DNA of 64,000 nt from Acanthacorydalis orientalis. Lineage: Eukaryota > Arthropoda > Insecta > Megaloptera > Corydalidae. The position numbers and the translations under genes were made by a program. Where the stretch lies: the NCBI GenBank assembly GCA_034766995.1, contig CM068318.1, positions 1,934,501-1,998,500 on the forward strand, in the 5' to 3' direction. A model generated the notes under the pieces. That model was not told the DNA's origin. It saw only the letters and a list, made by a program, of their open reading frames with translations, and searched no databases. This document shows positions 54,513 to 64,000 of this stretch, in pieces (the first letter of the stretch is position 1; each line of letters begins with the position of its first letter).

Positions 54513-55300
54513 TATAAAAAAATACACCGCAAAGTAGTTTTTTAATAGACATGTTTACTGTATGTACGTTTCTTTATATTCCCACCAAGTCAAACGATAA
54601 TAATAAATACATCTGCAGTATTTCATCAAGGAAAATTAACGAACAGACTCGTTATGTGTATTAGCACGACCGCTTCTTCAGTGATAAGTACACTGGAACA
54701 GTAGTTTGTCTTAAACAAAGGTATATAAACTAGTCTGGACGATCTTACGAAACAAGTTTCTGTTTATTTTATTAGTTTGAGCATTAATCATACTCGGAGA
54801 GCTGTTAAATGTTTCTTTTATACTCGCTAATTTTCTTCTAATTAGTCGTCTTTGTATGAACTTAACATTTTTCTGAGATTCTGGAACGTCGTACCACACT
54901 TGTTTACATAATAAGTATGTTTGTACTGAATAGTTATTAAAAAATATATATGTCTTATGTTTAAACAGTGAAGTGATTTAAATACAAAATCTGAATTGAC
55001 TGGAACGTTTAACAGTATTTAAATTTTCAATGTGATTTCTAGTTTCAGTTAAATAATTAATATATTCATTCATTAAGTATAGGTGTCATTTATGTTTAAT
55101 TTTACGTTTACGTTTAGAAGGGTATTCAAGTAAATAAAGAACATAGTTTTGAAAATTTAGCCAATTTATGTACAGAGATGAAATAAAACTGTTTAGAAAT
55201 ATAGAAAGAAAACAAACATATGTTAAATTATAATAATTCACTTGTACAATACTATGATTGATTATTAATTTTTGACTTGATATTCTTCGTCCGTTTGAGT
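54513..55300. other. AT-rich noncoding stretch
   Basis: Small minus frames (54711-54899, 55086-55319) show no domain. Confidence 0.5.
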
Positions 55301-55304
55301 GTCT

Positions 55305-55430
55305 GTTTTCCAGTATCAATTTCAGTACTGTTTCCTTTCTCAGGTAGATGTTAAATACTTCAATAACTATCTGTGGATGGTATTCGCACTGAAACTAGTA
55401 GTGGAGAACGGACAGTTGTTCATAAAGATT
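55305..55430. repeat. FB-B foldback copy
   Basis: Left arm on the minus strand: ACATCTACCTGAGAAAGG, AAACAGTACTGAAATTG, ATACTGGAAAAC. Right arm on the + strand: CTGTGGATGGTATTCGCACTG (55371-55391), AAACTAGTAGTGGAGAAC. The TTTCTCAG|GTAGAT sequence inside looks like a splice acceptor joined to a donor but is explained by the repeat. Confidence 0.6.
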
Positions 55431-55499
55431 AAAAGAATAACGTATCAATGGAATCACAGATATATAAACAATTATAATTTATCCATTTTTGATTTGTAG

Positions 55500-56029
55500 A
55501 GATGACAAGTTAATTTTACAACCATTCATCTGGTTATTTCTCTCTGTCCTTTACTAACCCTCGAAGTATTGAAAGAAAATTACCAGGAAAAATGAATATT
55601 TCTATTTAGGATTCGCGAGGAAAGTGCTATGAAGGGTTTTTCTTCAAACTGTAAAATGCGTTTTTTTATTTTGACAGACGGAGATTTTTTTCACAAAGAT
55701 TACAGTCAGTGAAGTTCAGTGTTCTACTTAACGTGTCCGGAAATTTTGTCGACAGACCTCACAGCGGAATTGGTTTTTTGATTAAATTGAATCTTAACAG
55801 CCGAATATATGCATTCGATGTTCCGGTGTTTATTAATGTTAGAAACGAACGAACGGATGTTCCTAATGTGAACACAATTCAGAACGATTCAGTTTCGTCC
55901 GTGGGTTCAATTAAAAAAAGTGCGTGCGTGCGCACACGTCGATGATTTAAAACCGTTTAGAGGATAAACGCGACGATGTGAAATTAATGTTACCACAGAA
56001 TGCACATAACCTTCGTCTTCGGCATGTTT
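55500..56029. other. Noncoding, balanced composition
   Basis: A 78-codon + frame (55709-55945) has no recognisable domain. No repeat family. Confidence 0.4.
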
Positions 56030-56540
56030 TCATTCATCGGCGTTGCCGTCATCCATATTCATGAACTCATTTCGCGTTATTAATTTCATACATATTTTCC
56101 GTCGTGTCCGTACGAAAAAAATTCTTCGTCCGGCGAACGCAAAAGTGCATTTCCCACCACCTTCCACATACGCCCGTTGATATAACTCGTCGGAATCAAA
56201 AAAAAAAATTCCCTTGGAAACGTGCAACATATTTCAGCGCAAACTCTTCATCGCAAATAAAATATTCATCAGTTCGAGAATTTCGCAAAATTCACCAAAC
56301 ATCGTCACGCAAATCCACGCGAACGACCGTGTTTTGTTATTATTATAAGTTCCAGGCATAGCATAACTCTTCCCTTCCTCGCCGGGACGCCGCCGCGCCC
56401 GTACTCCAACTCCGCGGCGCCGCCGTCGCCGCACGACGGCCCCGACTCCCACCGCTGCCCGTGCCACCGTCGCTGCCACTCTTATATAACGTTGTTTCCT
56501 CCCCACCACTAGTATTACTCTGTATCTCGTTGTTAATATA
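56030..56540. other. Repeat-poor block with a very CpG-rich core
   Basis: The core, about 56373-56478, is almost entirely G and C, with many CpGs (CGCCGGGACGCCGCCGCGCCC, GCGGCGCCGCCGTCGCCGC), set in ordinary AT-rich DNA. It is the strongest such patch in the window. Open frames of 66-103 codons cross it on both strands, with arginine-, alanine- or glycine-rich translations dictated by composition. It may be a promoter CpG cluster or a GC-rich 5' exon. Direction unknown. Confidence 0.45.
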
Positions 56541-57300
56541 AGCAAGTTATCAAGCCTTTAGGGAAATCGTGATGTTTTTTTTTTGTTTGATCCTATTCAA
56601 GAGAGAGCATCCACAACGGCACGTTTGGCTCACTAATTATAAAATTTATTATGGCTTGTATACAACAACGTCAGCAGTATCAAAATTGAAGAGATTCGAA
56701 CTAAAGCTCAAGGGGTTTGGGCAAAGAAATATAAAGTAGCGCGCTTCTAAATGAGATATCTTTTATAAATATCTATTGACGGTCTTTAAAATATTTACCC
56801 CTTTTATTGCTACGGAACGATTTATACATACACACACACACACACGTACACGCATAAATATATTTTCATACAGAATCGACGATATTTTTTCTCGAAATTG
56901 ACGTTAGAAAAAGTTGAATGAAATTTTATTGTTATTCGACTGGCGGTCGTATAACGGCTGTAATATTTAATAAAGCTCCATGGTATAATACAACTATAAA
57001 AATGAAAGATGCGCTCATACATATATACATCAATTGATCTGTTGAAATTTTTCAATCATTACAATATATATATATATATATTGTTGAATGCATTTGAATA
57101 TTCCGGTCAATTAAAAATACACAATGAACAGCTAGTTGAAACGATTACCAATTAGACATATTTATACAGAAAGATTTGAAAATATTCAAGAATAAGTATT
57201 GTATTAAACATACAAATAGCGATGGCTTATTTTATAGACTAAAAGTATAAAACCCAGCCCATAAAACATATAAATAGAATATAAATTGAGTTCAAAATTA
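56541..57300. other. AT-rich noncoding with (CA)n and (TA)n
   Basis: (CA)n at about 56829-56846 and (TA)n at about 57064-57080. No gene recognised. Confidence 0.55.
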
Positions 57301-57304
57301 GTTT

Positions 57305-57400
57305 TCAACATCTACCTGAGGATGAGTACTTGTGCTGAAACTAGTAGTAAAGAATAAAAGTCGCAAGGATAGACTCGCAACTCAAAGGAAGAAAACGATA
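57305..57400 (+). repeat. FB-B right-arm copy
   Basis: CATCTACCTGAGGATGAGTAC, TTGTGCTGAAACTAGTAG (57330-57347), then GAATAAAAGTCGCAAGGAT. The stem AGTAC..GTGCT between the CTGAGGA and GAAAC motifs is paired with changes different from those in other copies. Confidence 0.55.
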
Positions 57401-57759
57401 ACACTAAGTAAAGAAAATCAGAAAAATATTAAACACACTTACAGTATTGCTTGTGGATCAAAAAAGTTATGAATAGTTGTGAAGAAAATATGTAAAAATA
57501 GATTAGAACTATATTGAAAAGTGACAGAGGAAATGAAAGAAGAACAGATTTTCTTGTCTTTATGACAAAACTGCAGACAATCAACAGCTCATTTCTTGCA
57601 TTACTTTAGCTTGTTATAAACACAAAGTTAATTATCATGTTTTACATACTTTATTCATTTTACTTGGGTATATTTCTTATGATTAATTTTATGGGCTATG
57701 AGGATTGTTAATTGAAAAGTAGACACAGTACAGTTTCTTAAACGATAACTAAAGTTCAC

Positions 57760-57890
57760 TTTCATAGATGAATTCTTTTTTTATCTCACAAGAAACACAC
57801 ACCTTTTTCTGATCAGAAATGTTCAATAAATCATTTTTAATTGTTTAGATAACGATATCATCGTATTCAGAATGACAGAAAAATATACAA
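57760..57890 (+). repeat. FB-A left-half copy
   Basis: AAGTTCACTTTCATAGATGAATTC, TTTTTATCTCACAAG, TTTTTCTGATCAGAAATGTTC, AATAAATCATTTTTAATTG, CGATATCATCGTATTCAGAATGAC. Confidence 0.6.
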
Positions 57891-57972
57891 ACTTTTACAA
57901 AAAATGATTTGATAATATTTTTTAAAATATAATCATTATCTTATATGATTTTACATAATTCAATACATCACT

Positions 57973-58150
57973 TGAATCGCCTGGATATTTTTTTTGCAGA
58001 GATTTTCAATTAATATTAACATGGATTCACAATTTATTCTTTAATTAATTCTATGACAAGCGACAGTTTAATCAAATGTTAGACTTCGAACTATATTTTG
58101 AAACACTGCAAGAATATGCACAGAAAAAATGTTTCGTTCTGTCAGGTTTA
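57973..58150 (+). repeat. Interspersed repeat, copy 1 of 2
   Basis: TCGCCTGGATATTTTTTTTGC, AGAGATTTTCAATTAATAT, then TGTTAGACTTCGAACTATATT and GAATATGCACAGAAAAAATG, TTCTGTCAGG. The same order of blocks is found at 61595-61775. Family unknown. Confidence 0.5.
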
Positions 58151-58997
58151 ATAAATGTAGTTTAATAGTGTGTCAATACTTTTTGTGGTGAAATTCTAAT
58201 AAATTATAAAATTTAAACTGAACATTTGTTCAAAGTTCAGATTGTAAAAATTGAACGAATATCAAAAGAAGACAGAGCTGAACAGCATATTGCTTGGAAG
58301 CTGTGAGTAAATCAATGAAGACATAGGATTTAGAAAGAATTTAGATAAATTAAGAGAAAATGACATTACTTTTTTGTACACTGGCGCTCTGAATATGATG
58401 GAATCGACATCGAATTACATAAAAAATAAAAAAAATAAATGAAATATATATATATAAATTATTATTATTTTATATAAATAATTATATAAAAATAAATAAT
58501 TATATTATATTAATATAATATTATATTAATTATATTAACATTTATTTATTATTATTTCATATAAATAAGAATAAAAAAATATTTATTAAATATTTTCGAC
58601 CAGTTTTTTTAGTAATTTATACAATGAAAGAAGAATTCATTTGTGAAAGTTTAAAATAGACTTTAATTTATTTAATTTTCATTTCTTATCATATATTAAG
58701 TATTCTAGTTTGTTTCACTGGAAACCAGGACGAATGATTATATTTGTTGAGCACTGCTGTACAGAACTTCAATTATTCTTGACTATTTGTTTTTTTTTTT
58801 TTTGATTCGACTTAAATTTATCTCGCGTTTTATTAAAAATAATGTTTCTATTTAGTTGAATCTCATTGGAATATTCCAATCTTTTAAATACACATTTTAT
58901 AAATCTAATCTAATAAGTTTTATTTATATTCCATAGAAATTCTTAGGAATTGTTTATTTTTTTATAAAAAAAATAGTTATATTTTTTATATCAAGCT
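58151..58997. other. AT-rich noncoding with an FB-A arm
   Basis: About 58590-58655 is a right-arm fragment of FB-A (ATTTTCGACCAG, GAAAGAAGAATTCATTTGTG). The rest, including AT-only stretches near 58440-58560, has no recognisable content. Confidence 0.5.
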
Positions 58998-59345
58998 TCA
59001 AAAATGAATTATTCCTTCATCTCAGAAAACACAAACATTTTTCTGATCAAAAATATTCAATAAGTCATTAAAGGTTACAATCCAGTTTTGGTTCTGTGTG
59101 TAAATATTCTTAAAAATTAATTTTTCACTAGCTGTACAAAACACAAGGATCAATAATGGATTATCGATCATTTTTATTTGTTACTTGTGTGCATTTCGAT
59201 AGCAACACCATCATCCTCGAAAGTGTGAAAGTACTGAAAAGTCTTTATATCAAGATCTGACGTTCAATTTAAAATTTCCGGATATTTAAACGCTTTATCG
59301 ATAACGATTGTTGAATGTATGAAAATTCGATTTGTGAAATCGGTC
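58998..59345. repeat. FB-A copy, internally interrupted
   Basis: CTTCATCTCAGAAAACACAAAC, TTTTCTGATCAAAAATATTC, an interruption of about 90 bases, then ATTATCGATCATTTTTATTTG, TTACTTGTGTGCATTTCGATAG, CAACACCATCATCCTCGAAAG. Right half not clear. Confidence 0.6.
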
Positions 59346-59875
59346 GTCCTTTCTTGTTTTTTTTTTAAAAAAAAAATATATATTTCTTTTTTGCATACCT
59401 GTTGTGACACTTATAAAATGAATATTCAAATCACACACTGACATGTCAATGAAATCCTGAAAAAGAGTAACCGATCAACAGCCCCGTTCAGAGCGCGTTC
59501 CCGAAGATCATTTCTGTGCGCACTGTTCATCAATACTGTAATAAATAACGTTCCCAGTACACAAGAACAAACGTTGATATTTCGAATACGAGCTTGATAT
59601 ATTTCGTTTCGTGGAAACTTTCAACACGTTTCCCACCTCGCGCGTTCGTCGAATCTCACAAAATAAACCAAAAGACTTTCGTTGTTCCGTTGCTGACAAC
59701 CGTCGTAGTAAGCAGAAAACCTACAAGAAAAGACGGAAATGCCCCAGGGAGTTTATTCTGCTTACAGTCTTTTAGTTTCCTTTTGCTGTTTCAAACTTTT
59801 GGAATATTGTTGTGGTCTGTCTCGTTTGTCGTTTCTTTGAACATCGTTTAAACTGTTATTTATGCATACATAGTT

Positions 59876-59877
<2 letters not shown>
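59346..59877. other. Repeat-poor block
   Basis: About 59460-59770 has balanced composition. Overlapping open frames occur on both strands (59508-59699 -, 59594-59851 +), without domains. Confidence 0.4.
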
Positions 59878-59934
<57 letters not shown>

Positions 59935-59941
59935 ATATATG
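59878..59941. repeat. (TA)n microsatellite
   Basis: About 63 bases of TA with one GTATG interruption. Confidence 0.95.
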
Positions 59942-60204
59942 ACTCAAAAAATGCATCACTCGATAAACAACCTATACTTATTTTCAAAGAAATGCTTTCA
60001 TAAAAGCTTAGATCTATTTGACTCTACTTTTACATAGATTCATAGTTTAGTCTTTTTTATGAAAAGAAACAGTCGGATCTAATTTCAATTTTCAACCTTG
60101 GTACGCATCCGTTGTTCACTAAATATCAGTTTACTGATCGATAAACGTTTGCTGTAAGCAAATAGAATGATATATTTTTAATATTTCTTTATTTTCTTGC
60201 AAAA

Positions 60205-60290
60205 CAGATCTGAAGATGATAAAAAATCGAAACCAGCCGTGAAAGAAACAAACTCATACTTTGCGTTCAGGATTCGTATAGAACGGACAT
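60205..60290 (+). repeat. FB-B right-arm fragment
   Basis: CTGAAGATGATAAAAAATCGAAACC (60210-60234), then a degraded tail, GTGAAAGAAAC. The GAT..ATC stem is intact. Confidence 0.4.
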
Positions 60291-60730
60291 AAACTAGTGC
60301 ATGGAGAAACGACACGATAAATAAAAAAGAATGCAATCTACATTTAATGACAAATCCGTTAAAAAAAAATAATTATCAATCTCAAAAATCGAGACGATTT
60401 AGTTTACGAATCTCGAATTAAAAATAATAAAATATATGACTCACTGGCATTAAACTGTTATTTAAATTGACTTATATTAATTGATATTTATTAATTGATT
60501 AATTAATTTATTGTTGGATGTAATAAATAACTTGTTTCATAAAACTGATCGCGATTAAAGACGTTTCTCGAGAAATTGATCTTTGAATCGATCAGATATA
60601 TAAAAGTGCTTCGTGTAAAACAATTTATAGTATTAAAATGTATGAAAAGGATTTTGTGGAATGAAGATTGAATATTGTTTCTGTGTTACAATTTCTGGTC
60701 GTTTTGTGTTTATCGAAAACTATACCATCC

Positions 60731-60734
<4 letters not shown>
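60291..60734. other. AT-rich noncoding stretch
   Basis: Nothing recognised. Confidence 0.55.
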
Positions 60735-60806
<72 letters not shown>

Positions 60807-60836
60807 ATATATATATATGTATATGTATATATATGA
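60735..60836. repeat. (TA)n microsatellite
   Basis: About 100 bases of TA with GTATG interruptions near the right end. Confidence 0.95.
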
Positions 60837-61089
60837 GATGTAATATCCTTCAACGGGATTACAAAAAAGCAACTAATTACTCGAAGACATGTCTCCACAT
60901 CTCGTTCGTTCGGAGTGAACTGATACATAAACGCAATTAATCTCCGACCGAACTGTTCATTTGCACATCAACAGCCGTGCTCTTTTTGGTAGCAGCAGCA
61001 TGTCACATATCGTTGCTGTCATTTGTCACTCTGGTCATTGACATGCCGGAGTTAACGTTCACCATGAATAAATAATAATTTATACGACG

Positions 61090-61095
<6 letters not shown>

Positions 61096-61171
<76 letters not shown>
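61096..61171. repeat. (TA)n microsatellite
   Basis: About 75 bases of TA. Confidence 0.95.
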
Positions 61172-61174
<3 letters not shown>

Positions 61175-61594
61175 ACAAGACCAGATAAGAATCGTTTCGT
61201 CACTGGATATTTCGTTATTACTGATGGAAAAGTATTAATCAAAGGCACGCAACGAGCGGTGAAGTAATTCGTATGAAATCTTAATAAATAAGACACTGGT
61301 TGTTTTGTATCAAACACCACGCTCGCATTGTGCTCGCCCGACAAAAAAAAATGTATAAGGTCTGAATACAAACATACTTCCAGTAATTGGACATTGATAA
61401 AAAAATGTCAAGGAAATGTTTATAATAGCTTTAGAATGAATTTATATCCATCGAGTTCATTTGCCGGAGTGATTAACTTTGACAGTTTTTTTTTTGAATA
61501 ACGTATTTTTTTCTAAAAATCACTTCTTTTATAATATTTTCTTGGAATAGAACCAGTATCTTAAAACGTTTCACAAGATTCGAAACGTGAACTG
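61172..61594. other. Noncoding stretch
   Basis: Mixed composition with no recognisable gene. A 122-codon minus frame (61003-61371) is largely a translation of the TA repeat. Confidence 0.5.
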
Positions 61595-61775
61595 TATCGC
61601 CTGTGTATTTGGTTTCATGCGGAGGTTTTCAATCGAAAATGTACACGAGTTCTCAATCTATTCTTTGTTTTGTTTCGTGGTAAGCAACAATTGAAGAGAA
61701 TGTTAGAATCACAAGTACAATTTTTAAATTACTTGAAGAACATGTACAGAAAATTCTGTCAGATTTTGTAAAAAT
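61595..61775 (+). repeat. Interspersed repeat, copy 2 of 2
   Basis: TCGCCTGTGTATTTGGTTTC, GGAGGTTTTCAATCGAAAATG, then TGTTAGAATCACAAGTACAA, TTGAAGAACATGTACAGAAAA, TTCTGTCAG. It matches 57973-58150 in order and spacing. Confidence 0.5.
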
Positions 61776-61966
61776 TATAATGCATTATACAACTCATTAT
61801 TTAACACATAGTTGAAATAAAACCTGAAAACAATAATTAATTTTCACAGGTTTATTATCGATACGATTTTCAACTTGAGATGATTTTTCGTGTAATTTTT
61901 TTAATATATAATTAAAATTTTAATAAAGATAAGTTTTATAAATTAGAGATAATTTATAATCAAGTA

Positions 61967-62175
61967 TAGAATGATTCAATTTAGGCTTCCACATGAAAGT
62001 ATTAAAAGGGGGCGCGGGGATTAAGAAAAACATGTTATTTTTTATTTAGTATTTTAGTTCAATTCAATATTAAAATATAATCGAACTAAAATACCAAATG
62101 GGGAAGGTGTTGTTAGATAATATGTTTGTTTTTAATTTTTATATTTTTAATACTTATGTGTGGAAGCCTTAGTTG

Positions 62176-62179
<4 letters not shown>
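61967..62179. mobile_element. TIR-C MITE (copy 2)
   Basis: Left end GATTCAATTTAGGCTTCC, right end on the opposite strand GATTCAACTAAGGCTTCC. The interior AAAGTATTAAAAGGGGGCGC, TTATTTAGTATTTTAGTTC matches copy 1 at 33.6 kb, including the internal hairpin. About 210 bases. It runs directly into a (CT)n(TA)n tract. Confidence 0.75.

Positions 62180-62270
<91 letters not shown>
62179..62270. repeat. (CT)n(TA)n compound microsatellite
   Basis: A CT run to about 62212, then TA to about 62270, directly after the TIR-C right end. Confidence 0.95.
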
Positions 62271-62273
<3 letters not shown>

Positions 62274-62454
62274 AGTGTGTTTGTGTGTGTATAAAAATAT
62301 TAAAATATAAGAAAATAAAGTGTCGATTGTCAGTAAGAAAACAGAAAATAAATTTTTTCAAGTTATACCGACAGTAGGTTTTACTAAGAGCCATTATATA
62401 TTTTGAATATAAAAAGGATTAATATTTGTATTCAAGTATCATCTATAATGTTTT

Positions 62455-62600
62455 TACACGAATTCATTTTTTAACTCGTTGCACAAATCGCAGGATTTTT
62501 CTGATCAGACCTGTTTGATAATTGATTGTTGATGATTTTTCATCGTTGTTTAATTGCATTTCGATCACAAAGTTTATCATATTCAGAGTGATCGAGTACA
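62455..62600 (+). repeat. FB-A fragment
   Basis: GAATTCATTTTTTAACTCG, GATTTTTCTGATCAGACC, ATTGATTGTTGATGATTTTTC, TTGTTTAATTGCATTTCGATC, TTTATCATATTCAGAGTG. The right half is absent. Confidence 0.55.
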
Positions 62601-63471
62601 CACAGTCGCAGAACAAAAATGTCTGCGTTTATAGGAAATAATTGAAGGTTCTATTTTTAACATCTTATGACAAGCGACAGCGAAAATAGTCGCAAAAAAT
62701 ATAGGAAATATTTAACTCTCGGAGAGAAGAAGTTGTTTCTGTGTGTACTTCTCTATCATCTTGAAAATATTGACAGTGTAAACGATTATTATTTTCCGTG
62801 TACACAACACATCAATTTAATCTCAGGAAGGAAAAACAAACTGAACCCGATTTCACGTACGCATATCGACGTTCGTCGACCGTGGACGTGTGTGTGTGTG
62901 TTATCCACAGAGTTTAAGAATAAAAAAAAAAAAAAAAACGTACAACACACACACACTCTTCCGCATCAGCATTAATCATGTAAATACATTTACGATTTGA
63001 ATTATTCATACAGGTCTTTTGTTTTTCATACTGTTTTCAACGATAATTCAACTTTGACATTTTAAGATCTCTGGTAAAAGATTCACCATTAGACATGTGA
63101 ACTGTTTCAAATCGTTTTAAGTGAAGCGGCATTCGAGTTTCTTTATTTTTGTTACCGCCACTGCTGGCAATCGTGAACGCCACTTTACACAACACAAACG
63201 CATCAGACTGATAATGACAGATGACTCTGCAAAACACGAGTAAATGGAAATCCTGGTCGGCTTTTAACTCCGTCAAGTGATGTCCCGACAACCTCCGAAC
63301 GGATCTCTTTTAGTCGTTTGACAGAAAAATAATTGGAGCTGCGTGTAACCAAGATGACCTTTCGTTTCGTCTTTACATCGTGTAAGAAGCTTTCATTTTA
63401 TTGTCAGCTTCAACGAATATTTATAGAAATATTGTATCATACATACAGTCTTTTAGACACACACATACACA
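62601..63471. other. Repeat-poor, mixed-composition stretch
   Basis: A 102-codon + frame (62667-62975) and an 84-codon minus frame (63037-63291) show no recognisable family. The + frame ends in an A-run and a CA repeat. No conclusion possible. Confidence 0.4.
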
Positions 63472-63476
63472 TACAC

Positions 63477-63537
<61 letters not shown>

Positions 63538-63565
63538 TAGATAGACAGATAGATAGATAGATAGA
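63472..63565. repeat. (TA)n then (GATA)n microsatellite
   Basis: TA to about 63534, then ATAGATAGACAGATAGATAG. Confidence 0.95.
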
Positions 63566-64000
63566 ATGCAAACACACATATAACATGTTTGGATTTTTTC
63601 TTTACTGATTCATTTACATTCAGTATGCATAATAGTAATTTTTCACCACATAACATAAATACCATTCAGTATAATTCTATTATTTTGTTTACAAATTAAC
63701 TACAGCCCCGTATTGTTTTATACAAATATTTAAAATGGTATTTTAAAAATGAATAGAATCACCAATTATAAATTTATTATTGTATTTTGGATTTAAATTC
63801 ACTTTCACATATATTTTTAGTGACAGAAAATGTCACATTTTCTGAAACTGATACAAATTGCATTGAAATAATGATTAGTGTACAAGAATCGATAACGAAT
63901 TATTGGATGTTTCGATAAGAAAAAAAACACCAATGACAGCAGAAAAACACCATGAAGCACGTGTAATAATTTGTTTTCATAAATTATTTGTTTCTTTTTC
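63566..64000. other. AT-rich noncoding stretch
   Basis: A short FB-A arm trace, AAATTCACTTTCACATATA, at about 63794-63812. Nothing else recognised. Confidence 0.5.

Noticed and set aside
55330..55345. TTTCCTTTCTCAG|GTAGAT as a second recursive splice site
   Set aside because: The sequence is fully explained as the turn of an FB-B foldback copy, and GTAGAT is a weak donor.

Overview
This window looks like repeat-rich, AT-rich noncoding DNA from an animal nuclear genome, most likely an insect or another arthropod. The assignment rests on the mobile elements: decayed copies of piggyBac, hAT, a cecropia/Hsmar1-type mariner and a mariner-like element of the DUF4817 type, plus dense (TA)n microsatellites. 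I see no bacterial operon, rRNA, convincing tRNA or organellar sequence. No intact protein-coding gene could be recognised on either strand. The longest open frames (up to 153 codons) have low-complexity or nonsense composition, overlap each other antisense, or lie in microsatellites.

Layout. 1-6.5 kb: a CpG-rich block near 1.4-1.6 kb, a short piggyBac element (2114-2951) with TTAA-type ends, foldback-repeat copies, and a roughly 122-base tandem array at 4.1-4.5 kb. 6.5-17 kb: copies of a deleted mariner, long (TA)n tracts, and a CpG-rich block near 7.5 kb. 17-26 kb: two foldback MITE-like families and a 161-base tandem duplication at 18.1-18.4 kb, separated by repeat-poor blocks. 26-35 kb: a hAT transposase tail (minus strand), more deleted mariners, a tandem foldback array (30.6-31.5 kb), a small TA-flanked MITE (33.6 kb) and a DUF4817-type mariner remnant (34.15-34.93 kb). 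35-45 kb: repeat-poor blocks and, at 39.24-39.32 kb, the most interesting splice-like signal of the window. 45-64 kb: a nearly full-length dead mariner (45142-46308), a minisatellite at 48.4-48.8 kb, a possible unknown decayed coding stretch (53.5-54.1 kb), a strongly CpG-rich block (56.37-56.48 kb), and many more foldback copies and microsatellites.

Interpretation (inference). Repeat-poor, GC-richer blocks of 150-500 bases sit between AT-rich transposon debris. That pattern is typical of a very long intron or an intergenic regulatory desert. The polypyrimidine tract followed by CAG|GTAAGT at 39256/39257, with a second GTAAGT 67 bases downstream, fits a recursive splice site or recursive-splice exon inside a long + strand intron. 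This is the best candidate here for an uncommon biological mechanism. Genes outside the window would be needed to confirm it.

Names used below: FB-A = foldback family with arm end GTGGCTAAATTCACTTTC; FB-B = foldback family with arm core CTGAAGATG..GAAACTAGTAG; MAR-1 = internally deleted mariner with end GGTGTACAAATTAATTCGG; TIR-C = small MITE with end GATTCAATTTAGGCTTCC. These are labels made for this report only.
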